From assembly GCF_050015995.1 (NCBI RefSeq), contig NZ_JBNHEP010000141.1, positions 11,712 through 75,711 on the forward strand: a stretch of DNA of 64,000 nt, written 5' to 3'. The DNA is from Trichodesmium sp050015995. Lineage in GTDB: Bacteria > Cyanobacteriota > Cyanobacteriia > Cyanobacteriales > Microcoleaceae. Below, piece by piece: positions 45,213 to 52,867 of the stretch; the first letter of the stretch is position 1, and the number at the start of each line of letters is the position of its first letter. The notes under the pieces are model-generated. The model saw only the letters and a list, made by a program, of their open reading frames with translations, was not told the origin of the DNA and made no database searches. A program made the position numbers and the translations under genes.

Positions 45213-45335
45213 ACTGCTGCCACTACTGTTCCTAAAAACAATCAAAAAGCTCATTCTTGGCAATATATACTCCTAACTAAACCTAAATTACTTCCCTTTC
45301 CTATCACTTTTGAAACTAATGAAAATTTGAAATGG
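45213..45335 (+). pseudogene. Short coding-like fragment, possibly from an RNA-guided-nuclease/transposase-type gene
   Basis: Inside the 45026-45396 spacer one frame reads NNQKAHSWQYILLTKPKLL and PFPITFETNENLKW without a start. The phrase LPFPxxFETNxxLxW reminds me of TnpB/Cas12k-like proteins of cyanobacteria, but this is recall and not a match I could test. It is a fragment only. The rest of the spacer shows nothing. Confidence 0.25.
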
Positions 45336-45396
45336 CATAGACTCATAAAATTGGTGTTTTTATCGAACTCACGTTAACAAAATTAGAAGCAAGAAA

Positions 45397-46821
45397 ATGA
45401 CGGCATATTTTTTAAATGTAACTGATGCACCCTACAATGCACCCAATGATCGTTCGGCGGATGCTAGCACAGCTATTCAAAAAGCTATAGACGATGCCAG
45501 TGCTGCCGGAACCAAAGCCACCGTTCTTATTCCGGCAGGCGAATACCGCCTCGATTCAGGACTAAGCATCGAAAATGCAAGTTCAGTACAGATTCAAGGT
45601 GAAGGAGCGTTCAACGGAACCACCTTTTTTTTTGGTCAAGAATCGGGGGATGTGATCACCTTCAACAATTGTCAGCATTGCAACCTCAGCCTGATAAACA
45701 TTCAGTACAGCGGAGTCGCTACCGGTGGAAACGCGATTGTCCTGACTAATAATTGCTATGTGGTAGAAATTCACGATGTCCGCATGGATTATTGTTTCAA
45801 TGGTATCTGGATTCAGCAAGCAACTGAAACTCGCCTGTCAAAAACTCAATTCCGCTATTTGTTGGGATTTTATGGAGTCAAATTCGGGGGCGGAAGTGCG
45901 AACCAGAGTTGTTATCGAGCAATCTTACACGACATTATTGCAGACAACCCCCTTCCATTGCCTTATCCTGATAATACTGTTGCTCACCCCACAGGGGCGG
46001 GTAATTGGCAAGCAGATACAGCATATAACGAAAAAGATACAGTCGTCACATCAAACGGTATCTACCAATGTATAGAACCAGGAACATCTGGGACCACTGA
46101 ACCTAGCGACAATCCAAACGGGTTGCGGAACCCAACGCCAGTCAGCGATGGTGGGGTTTCATGGCAATTTGTTTCCAGAAAAATCACGTGGGTAGTTCAA
46201 GAAAGCAATGGATTCTCTCTTGTCCTCAGCAAAGCAGCGTTACTCAACGGGTGGGTGGGGTACTCGATGCAAAACACCAGCGCCCCGGAGACGCCACCAC
46301 TATGGATAATTGGAGATGATATTGAATGTGACCACAGTTATTACGCCAATATTCAACTACTAGGCGGCAGTGGAGCATACATTAATAATAGTTGGTTTGG
46401 CTCCTGCTTTAGCGGGAATGGTATGAACATTATTCCCCCCTTCCAGGGCCAGGTATCTATGATAAATGTCCGCCTCTCGTTTGCGGCACAACATGGTATC
46501 TTTATTGGGACGTATGGTACCACTTCAAACCCGAAAGACATTCTTATCCAAAACAATTTTATCGGAGGAAATGGGCAGAGTAATCCAAATACTTACAACG
46601 GCATTGTTGTTGCCGGAGATGTAAAAGGGTTACAAATTATTGGCAATAAGATTGGAACAGATCTTGCAAATCCCCATGTAAGTCAATATTCAGGCGTATT
46701 CATCAAGGAGGCAGATCAGTTCATTGTTACAAACAATAATCTGATAGAAAACATTACGCAATCATTGGTAATTGACACTGAAAGTTCAAACTACATTGCT
46801 AAAGACAATTTAGAAAAATAA
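45397..46821 (+). CDS. Pectin-lyase-fold (right-handed beta-helix) spike-like protein with inserted carbohydrate-binding-like domain
   Basis: The 474-residue protein starts like pectate-lyase-superfamily proteins (MTAYFLNVTDAPYNAPNDRS then ADASTAIQKAIDDASAAG, VLIPAGEYRL) and continues with irregular beta-helix rungs. Inserted at about 202-260 is a module reading NWQADTAYNEKDTVVTSNGI, YQCIEPGTSG and DGGVSWQFVS, like small carbohydrate-binding or phage-tail modules. After it the helix resumes (SMINVRLSFAAQHGIFIG; IQNNFIGGNGQ). No signal peptide is visible, as in phage tailspikes. It could bind or cut polysaccharide; catalytic residues are not clear. It closes the higher-GC block. No terminator is visible downstream. 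Confidence 0.82.
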   Translation: MTAYFLNVTDAPYNAPNDRSADASTAIQKAIDDASAAGTKATVLIPAGEYRLDSGLSIENASSVQIQGEGAFNGTTFFFGQESGDVITFNNCQHCNLSLINIQYSGVATGGNAIVLTNNCYVVEIHDVRMDYCFNGIWIQQATETRLSKTQFRYLLGFYGVKFGGGSANQSCYRAILHDIIADNPLPLPYPDNTVAHPTGAGNWQADTAYNEKDTVVTSNGIYQCIEPGTSGTTEPSDNPNGLRNPTPVSDGGVSWQFVSRKITWVVQESNGFSLVLSKAALLNGWVGYSMQNTSAPETPPLWIIGDDIECDHSYYANIQLLGGSGAYINNSWFGSCFSGNGMNIIPPFQGQVSMINVRLSFAAQHGIFIGTYGTTSNPKDILIQNNFIGGNGQSNPNTYNGIVVAGDVKGLQIIGNKIGTDLANPHVSQYSGVFIKEADQFIVTNNNLIENITQSLVIDTESSNYIAKDNLEK

Positions 46822-46944
46822 AAAAAAATTGATAGAGGTGAATAAATGCAATTACAGCAGTTTCCGAAGCTATGAGGTACAGTCCTATATTCTTAGTTTT
46901 TGACTTGCTGAATTCTATCTGAAAATAAGGTGTACCTCATTACA

Positions 46945-47276
46945 CCGGAAAGTGCTGTAACTGGGAGCATCCCATAATTGACTGAATCCATGACAAAAAA
47001 CACTTTTGTAATTGTTCTATATCTAAACTGGCAAAAACTTGAGCAAATGTATCGTGAGAAGGAATTCCATTTGGTAGTTCGCTCAAACTCTTTTAGCCAT
47101 TGATGTTTAGATTGCCCATAAGCTTCTATATCCACCCATGTATCCGCACCACAAATTACAGCACAGATAGTAATCGTAATAATATCAATTAATTTATGAC
47201 GTTTGGTTCTATCTACTCTTGGGTCTTCTAGTTCATTAAAATATTCATAAATACTCTTTTGGGACTGGAGTTTCAT
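46945..47276 (-). pseudogene. ISAs1-family transposase remnant
   Basis: The minus frame gives MKLQSQKSIYEYFNELEDPR, then RTKRHKLIDIITITICAVIC, GADTWVDIEAYGQSKHQWLK, the N-terminus of ISAs1-type DDE transposases. A one-base shift then moves the frame. In the other frame ELPNGIPSHDTFAQVFASLD continues the family, after which it is cut off with no DDE catalytic core. An adjacent GTACCTCATTACACCGG...GTGCTGTAA repeat near 46932-46965 also occurs near 54245, and might be the element's end. It marks the right border of the fibre/LamG island. Confidence 0.8.
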
Positions 47277-47399
47277 TGTTAAATATTACTATTATTACTA
47301 TAATAAGAATTATCCTTGATAAATATCTAATATTCAATCTGAATTAGGTTTTTTTAAGTATTAATTATTGAGTTAACTATTGAAAACTTTGGTATTTTT

Positions 47400-47660
47400 T
47401 GATGGTGATTTGCTGCGCGATAGACTTCCAGTCCGCTTTCCTACGGAATGCTACGCAAACGCGTTTCGGCTGTCGCCGACATGAAAGGCGGAGGATGGTG
47501 GCGGCAGCTATATCGCATAGTCTCCATTTGAAATTATCTTCTTGGTCATTTGTCAAAAAATTTAGATGCGTTTGCCCTGGGGAGTAGGGTAGGGACGTTG
47601 CATAAGGGCGTCCGTATGGGAGAAAGATTGTTGTTGGGTTTTGGTTCTTCAACCCAACCT
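47400..47660. repeat. Dispersed palindromes in the spacer upstream of the MscS-type gene
   Basis: The spacer 47277-47954 holds a mosaic of repeats. One is a GCTTTCCTACGGAATGCTACG / GGCTGTCGCCGACATG palindromic block similar to one near 61465. Next is ATTTAGATGCGTTTGCCCT, which matches the end of the element at 59642-59765. Last is a GTTGGGTTttggttcttcAACCCAACC palindrome. No gene is visible. Confidence 0.6.
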
Positions 47661-47954
47661 ACATCTATTGCATCATTTAAGGTATGTCAGTCTACTACAG
47701 CTTCTTTACTGTGGATAAAGCTTACAATAAATTAATCCTAAAAGTTAAAAAATCAACAGAGATATTTAAAAAATATAGTATGGATTTTCCTGTTTGAAGG
47801 TAATTATTATGAATCATACTAATAATGCTAGTTGATGAGAAAGTAAATATTTCAAAAAAGCTGAGATGTAGTTTTGAATGGTTTCTCGATCTTTTTACTG
47901 GTGTCTCATTTAATTCAAGTTTGAATTAACAAAATTAAGTATTATTAGTGATTA

Positions 47955-49709
47955 ATGAAAAAAAGAAAAAAATCAATTTTTAGCCATAAATGGCAAGTAT
48001 TTTGCCTAACAGTAATTGCTTGTACTCTAACACTATGGGTATCTCCAGTTATTTCCCAAAAATCACAAGCAGAAACTTCAGCCACAATTGCAGCAATTAC
48101 TACTGAAGAACCCGAAATTCCTGTTGATGAGCTGAAACTTTTGCTCAAACCTCTGACTCAGGAGGAATTAGAAGTCGAAGCCAAAGCTTGGCAGGATTTG
48201 CTCAAAGCCAAAGTTCAGGAAATTAGCGATGCTGAGATTGCAATCAAACGCAAAAATCGGGAAACCAGAAAATCTGAAGCAGCGGTTGATGCTATAGAAA
48301 AAGCTCAAAAATCTCTTGAGGAAGCAGAGGAAAGAAAAAAGACTGCATCTCCTGGTTCTCCAGAAGCAGAGGAAGCTGAAAAAAATCTAGAAGCGGCACA
48401 AAAAGAACTTGCTAAAGCTCAAGAAGCAGTTGAGGAAGTTGTTGAGGTAAAAAAGCAAAGTGAAGGAACTGAGGAAGCTACCCAAAACCTAGAAGTGGTA
48501 GCAGAAGCGATAGAAGATGAAGCCAGTAATACAGATGATATCGATAGTCAACAGGAATTAGTAGAGAAAGAAAAACAGTTAGAAGCATTATCGGAGCAAC
48601 TCGAAGATTCTACTGAAGAGGCATCGGAAGTCAAGACTCAATTGGTGGTTGGTGTCACTGAGCTTCAACAGGAACAAACTGCTCTTGCCGATCGCTTTGA
48701 TACTGTTTTGGATGAATTTGAGAGTAAAGGGGGCAAAGCTGAATCTTTCCGGCAATATATTGAATCTGTTAGTGGTGTCGAGATTGATGTGAGTGATACT
48801 GAAGGTTTATGGTTAAGGATAGCTGGTTGGATCAAATCAGAAGAAGGTGGTTTACGTTGGGGTCAAAATATTGGTATCTTTTCCGCAATTGTGGCTACTT
48901 CTGTAATTGTTGCTGCGATTTTAGGTTTTGTTACTAATAGAAGTTTGCGAATTGTAGGGGGAGTTTCCGATCCTTTGCGTGAATTTTTGGTCAGAACTGT
49001 GTGGCAAGCAACTGTTGGTGTTGGCGTCTTATTAGCATTGACTGCTTTGGAAATAAATCTTGGTCCAATTCTTGCCTTAGTTGGTGGTACTAGCTTCATC
49101 TTGGCATTTGCTTTGCAAACCAATATTGGAAATTTGGCTAGTGGTTTAATGATTATGATCTATAGTCCGTTTAATGTAGGTGATGAAGTAGAATTATGTG
49201 GAACATCGGGCTACATTGACTCTATCAGTCTCGCTCATACAACAATAAAAGGTTGGACTGGTCAGATTATTACAATTCCCAATAACTCAGTTTTGAGTAG
49301 TGTGGTGATTAATCATAATGCCAGAGATACTCGTCGCGTTAGTTTGCAAATTCGGGTTGGCTATAGTGAGAATTTGTCTAAAGTTGAGCAATTACTTTTG
49401 GATATTTTTCAATCTCATCCTTTAGTATTAGACCAACCTAGACCAAGTACATTTGCATGGAAATTTGAAGAATATTTCGTCGATCTATATGTAGGAGGAT
49501 GGACTAAAACTTCAGATTACTGGAGGGTATATAATGAAACTCTTCACCAGATTAAGGAAAGATTTGTTCAAGAAGGAATATCTATTCCTATTCCCCAGCA
49601 AAATATTCGTTTTCAAGAGCCTACCCAATTATCTTTGAAACCTGAAAAAAATAGTAGTTCTGTAGTCCAATTAAGTAGCAATTTAGAAAAAAGTAACGCT
49701 CAAAGCTAA
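47955..49709 (+). CDS. MscS-family mechanosensitive channel with long periplasmic coiled coil
   Basis: The 584-residue protein starts with a Lys-rich signal segment (KKRKKSIFSHKWQVFCLTVI; cleavage likely near SQAETS). A long Glu/Lys-rich coiled coil (about 60-265) is followed by three membrane segments at about 303-322, 343-363 and 370-395. The pore helix and beta domain of MscS are clear: GGTSFILAFALQTNIGNLAS, IMIYSPFNVGDEVELCG, GWTGQIITIPNNSVLSSVV and VSLQIRVGYSENLSKVE. It should relieve osmotic stress at the inner membrane. The periplasmic coiled coil is not part of the minimal channel and may sense the envelope. It converges on the alpha/beta hydrolase gene, with a perfect hairpin between. 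Confidence 0.92.
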   Translation: MKKRKKSIFSHKWQVFCLTVIACTLTLWVSPVISQKSQAETSATIAAITTEEPEIPVDELKLLLKPLTQEELEVEAKAWQDLLKAKVQEISDAEIAIKRKNRETRKSEAAVDAIEKAQKSLEEAEERKKTASPGSPEAEEAEKNLEAAQKELAKAQEAVEEVVEVKKQSEGTEEATQNLEVVAEAIEDEASNTDDIDSQQELVEKEKQLEALSEQLEDSTEEASEVKTQLVVGVTELQQEQTALADRFDTVLDEFESKGGKAESFRQYIESVSGVEIDVSDTEGLWLRIAGWIKSEEGGLRWGQNIGIFSAIVATSVIVAAILGFVTNRSLRIVGGVSDPLREFLVRTVWQATVGVGVLLALTALEINLGPILALVGGTSFILAFALQTNIGNLASGLMIMIYSPFNVGDEVELCGTSGYIDSISLAHTTIKGWTGQIITIPNNSVLSSVVINHNARDTRRVSLQIRVGYSENLSKVEQLLLDIFQSHPLVLDQPRPSTFAWKFEEYFVDLYVGGWTKTSDYWRVYNETLHQIKERFVQEGISIPIPQQNIRFQEPTQLSLKPEKNSSSVVQLSSNLEKSNAQS

Positions 49710-49759
49710 AAGAGGGTAGCAACTATATTATATCAAATCTGGATAATTACTATACCCAA

Positions 49760-49834
49760 GTCATTGCAACTGGAACGGAGTGGAAGGAAGCAATCTCCTC
49801 AATTCTTGAGATTGCTTCCTATCGTGGCAATGAC
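49760..49834. repeat. GTCATTGC hairpin between convergent genes
   Basis: GGAAGCAATCTC (49786-49797) is exactly inverted at GAGATTGCTTCC, with outer arms GTCATTGC and GCAATGAC. It is a dispersed repeat related to array C. It is placed where a two-way terminator between the MscS-type and hydrolase genes would be useful, although a T-run is lacking. Confidence 0.65.
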
Positions 49835-49901
49835 AACTGTTCAACCAGATTCTAGGATTAGGTTGAAAATTAATTCAAAACCTACTCCTAAATTAATCAA
49901 T

Positions 49902-50846
49902 CTACACTACACCAACAACAACTTCATCTAACTGTTTCAAGAACTTTTTAATCAACCCAATAGTCAGTGCCGGAACTTCCAATTGAGGAGTTAAACCCAC
50001 ATCATCTAATGTTTGAAAAATCTTCACAGCTTGAGGATTTAAATCTGCTAAACGTTGACCTATTTCTGGACCTGTAAATTCCGATTTTTTACCCCAAATA
50101 ATTGCCGTGGGAATTGTTAATTGACTCATATATAATGATAGGTCAAAACACAAATCTCCCCGCACAAAAGATAAAGCAGCATACTCAGCATTTGGTTGAT
50201 TTGCTGACTCTAAATATGCCTCTACAATTTCATCAAAAATCAAACTAGGATTACCAAATTGTCTTGTTTCTAGGAAACTTTTAATTCCTCCTGGAGTGGC
50301 AACACCAGCACCATAAATAAAACGATCTAGTATTGGTGTACTTACCAGTTGAGCAAAAAAGCTGCGGGTATAATTTTCACCGAAGTCTGATAAACCAGCA
50401 GGAGTTGTCAATATCAGAGACTTGAATAATTCCGGACGAGCGATCGCTACTCTCACCATTATTGCAGCAGTCAGGGAAGAGGCAATAACTCTGGTGGGAG
50501 GTTGACAAGTTTGTTCTAAAAATTCGGTAATTGTGGTGATGTAGTCATCAACTTTGTAATCTAATGCTTGATGTTCGGATCGCCCCCACCCAATTAAGTC
50601 GGGAGCCAGGATGCGGTATTCTGAGGCGAAGGCAGGGTAAACCTTCGACCATTCGTAGGCAGATGAACCTCCACCAAAACCGTGGAAAAATACCAGAGTG
50701 GGTAAGTCGTCGGTGTTGTCAGTCTCAGTTTTCCAGGGTGCTTTGTCATTCGTGTAGTAGACCATGCGACCTTGGGAGGTGACAATTGATTTTTGTTCAA
50801 AACCTACAGGAATAAACATAGTAATTTTAGATTTTAGAGTTGGCAT
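49902..50846 (-). CDS. Alpha/beta-hydrolase fold protein
   Basis: The 314-residue protein has the usual core: LPTLVFFHGFGGGSSAYEWS with the oxyanion-hole strand, ILAPDLIGWGRSEHQALDYK, the nucleophile elbow VIASSLTAA, IPTAIIWGKKSEFTG, and a late DDVGLTPQLEVP. In active members the last motif is normally GHxPxxE, and here the catalytic His position is Leu. The enzyme may be inactive or use another residue, or this may be a cyanobacterial subgroup with a different role. The start is uncertain between 50846 and 50819 (MFIPVGFEQK), which I slightly prefer because homologues begin near there. The substrate is unknown. Confidence 0.85.
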   Translation of the reverse strand: MPTLKSKITMFIPVGFEQKSIVTSQGRMVYYTNDKAPWKTETDNTDDLPTLVFFHGFGGGSSAYEWSKVYPAFASEYRILAPDLIGWGRSEHQALDYKVDDYITTITEFLEQTCQPPTRVIASSLTAAIMVRVAIARPELFKSLILTTPAGLSDFGENYTRSFFAQLVSTPILDRFIYGAGVATPGGIKSFLETRQFGNPSLIFDEIVEAYLESANQPNAEYAALSFVRGDLCFDLSLYMSQLTIPTAIIWGKKSEFTGPEIGQRLADLNPQAVKIFQTLDDVGLTPQLEVPALTIGLIKKFLKQLDEVVVGVV

Positions 50847-51092
50847 TAAGTGGAAATAACCTTAGTATAAGATTTTTTCTTCTGTTTGATGGCTTTATTA
50901 CCTTGACTTTTGTTGCTAAACCTGGAAATAATTAAGTGTCTAATTAACTTTGGATGGGTAATACTACATCCAAATAATTGGTTTGAGGTACTTATATGGA
51001 TCACTTGGGTAAAAACTATATCCCTATAAAAAACCGGCTTTGTTGCATCATAGGCGTTGTCTATTGTAATTATTTGGTCAAGAGCAATGGCA

Positions 51093-51176
51093 GTGGGAGC
51101 ATCTTGCTCCCATGAAGTGGCGTTGTTCATCTGAACTATATCTGTTGGGTTGAGCTTGCCAAACCCAACCTACAGA
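51093..51176. repeat. Dispersed hairpins in the hydrolase / TPR-gene spacer
   Basis: GTGGGAGCATCTTGCTCCCAT is a near-perfect palindrome at 51093-51113, and GTTGGGTTgagcttgccAAACCCAACC is another at 51142-51170. Both are dispersed repeats. The rest of 50847-51266 is A/T-rich and shows no gene. Confidence 0.6.
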
Positions 51177-51266
51177 AGTAAAAATGTTATTAAGATTAGC
51201 AGATTTTCAAATTTTTCTAGTTTAAAGTAATTATTATCTATCATCTATATTATTTATCTGAAACAA

Positions 51267-51752
51267 ATGCAAGTTCAAGAAAATAAGTTTTCCTGGTATG
51301 ATGTCCCTGAAGATGTCAAAAGTTTATTGATGTTAGCTGTAGAAAATTGGGAGGATACAGAAACCTCAGAAAATTATATTAATCAAGCTTTGGCTAAGAC
51401 TGATGGAAATCTAGATATTTTGATAGGTGCTTATCGTTATTTTTTCTATAAAAATAATATGAAAATGTCGCTTCAATTGGCACAAAAGGTAATTGCTGAA
51501 GTAAAAAAACGAGAAAATTTACCGTCAGATTGGCAGGAGGTAAAAAGTATATTAGCTAGTCGTAAAAATGAACAACAAATTAATTTATATATTACAGCTT
51601 ATGCTGCTTCAGGATTGATTGTAGCCAAGATGGGAGATTTAGCAAAAGCTAAAGCAATAAGTGAGGAAGTTCAAGAAATTGATGAGAAAAATGATTTAGC
51701 AAAAATTTTGTTTGATATTATTACTAGACCTCCGGATGAAGATGAAGATTAA
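51267..51752 (+). CDS. TPR-like helical protein
   Basis: The 161-residue protein is all-helical, soluble and acidic at the end (RPPDEDED). Segments such as TSENYINQALAKTDGNLDIL, AYRYFFYKNNMKMSLQLAQK and GDLAKAKAISEEVQEIDEKN have the spacing of tetratricopeptide repeats (about 34 residues). There is no catalytic motif. I do not recognise a named family. TPR proteins of this size in cyanobacteria often bind a partner complex. The gene ends 20 nt before a converging toxin remnant. Confidence 0.65.
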   Translation: MQVQENKFSWYDVPEDVKSLLMLAVENWEDTETSENYINQALAKTDGNLDILIGAYRYFFYKNNMKMSLQLAQKVIAEVKKRENLPSDWQEVKSILASRKNEQQINLYITAYAASGLIVAKMGDLAKAKAISEEVQEIDEKNDLAKILFDIITRPPDEDED

Positions 51753-51771
51753 AGGGATGTGCCGATTAACA

Positions 51772-52246
51772 TTAAAAGGGAATCCAATCTGTTTTATCTA
51801 TCCATTCTTCAGCTTCAGAAGTTTGCCAAATCATCCAAACTTCTTCAGCTAATCTGCCTAAAGTTATCTCTGAACTTAACCAAAATAAACCCCAAATATG
51901 CCGATCATTTTCCCAATGAAGTTGTAAATGCCCAGCCATACTTTTACGATTATTTGTTACCGAAAAATTTTGGTTTAAAGCCTCCCCTTTTAAGGGGATA
52001 ATAAATAAAAATTTTCATGATTAGTCAATCCTCTTCTTTTCAAGGAGGGGTAATAATTAATTATTAATTATTGAACAGTAGTCTTTGTGATGATTCTAGA
52101 TCAACTAAAATATCTGGGTCTGGTGTGGCCAGGGGTGGGGTATTTGGATCGCCTACTCGCAAAATATCTATGGATGAGTTAATATTTAATACAGCTATTT
52201 TTAGCTGAGGCGACAAATTTTCATCCAGTAAAAAACGGATTTTCAT
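51772..52246 (-). pseudogene. DUF5615 (PIN-like) toxin, split by the same mobile element as the VapC-like gene
   Basis: The N-terminal part (from 52246) reads KIRFLLDENLSPQLKIAVLN, INSSIDILRVGDPNTPPLAT and DPDILVDLESSQRLL, the DUF5615 PIN-like fold with its first acidic DEN motif. The C-terminal part (51772 to about 51960) reads VTNNRKSMAGHLQLHWENDR, HIWGLFWLSS and EEWIDKTDWIPF. In intact family members RLLVTNNR is continuous, so 115 bp (51961-52075) have been inserted exactly between RLL and VTNNR. The insert brings stop codons, and the toxin is dead. It follows the DUF433 antitoxin gene by 8 nt, the standard pairing. Confidence 0.88.
51961..52075 (-). mobile_element. MITE-like element inserted in the DUF5615 toxin gene, copy 2
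   Basis: The insert contains GGTTTAAAGCC, TCCCCTTTTAAGGGGATA, then GTCAATCC, CTTTTCAAGGAGGGG and ATTAATTATTAATTATT. Read on the minus strand it aligns over about 90 bp with the insert at 30334-30460. It has a hairpin at each end (CCCCTTTTAAGGGG; CTTCTTTTCAAGGAG) and no coding capacity. The host gene fixes its size at 115 bp. Confidence 0.8.
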
Positions 52247-52254
52247 CTATCTAT

Positions 52255-52576
52255 TTAGTGGGTGTTTTTTTCTTTCTGCGCTTTAATTTGTCTAATCCTT
52301 TTTACCACAGGTGAAGGTTCAGAAGCTAACCATTCTTGATAACGCTGTTCTCGCCATGCAGATAACCGTGACATATAAGCATCTATTTCATCCCGATCGT
52401 GGAGATAATAAGTAATAGTAGCATAAATTTTTTCTAAACTTAAAGTAGGTAATTCAGTTTGAATTTTTTCTGGTGTATATCCTTTCCAATAATAAGCTAT
52501 GACATCATCAATTACGATGTCCTTTAATTCTAATGTCATCAGGGTTTAAAAATTCAAAATAATCCTCTAATTTCAT
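52255..52576 (-). pseudogene. DUF433 antitoxin gene with a frameshift near its start
   Basis: The correct start is at 52576: AGGAG lies 8 nt upstream, and the frame reads KLEDYFEFLNPDDIRIKGHR, the conserved DUF433 beginning. It then hits TGA. The remainder is in another frame (IDDVIAYYWKGYTPEKIQTE; SLEKIYATITYYLHDRDEID), the family's helix-turn-helix part. A loss of about 5 bp near 52520, in the GHRIGID segment, explains the shift. An ATG in the other frame (52539) would give a shortened 94-residue protein, so a truncated product remains possible. It lies upstream of the split DUF5615 toxin. Confidence 0.75.
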
Positions 52577-52867
52577 TGTTTTATCTCCTAATTATTAGAA
52601 ATTACTAAAATTAAAACTTTTATGCTTCAATTTGAGAATTATATCATCTTTACCTAAAAGTTGTAAGGGGTTTTGTTTCCAAACCAGTACTAGCTTTAAT
52701 ATGATTACATTGAATTATGCCTACCTAACTTATACCAATTTACTATTTTGAACGATAAAATCTAACTTCTAACTTCTAAATTTTGACTTTTGACTTTTGA
52801 CTTTTGACTTTAAACTTTCTTGCTATCCTATAAAGAAGTGACCTAAAATTAACTTCCTACCCTAACT

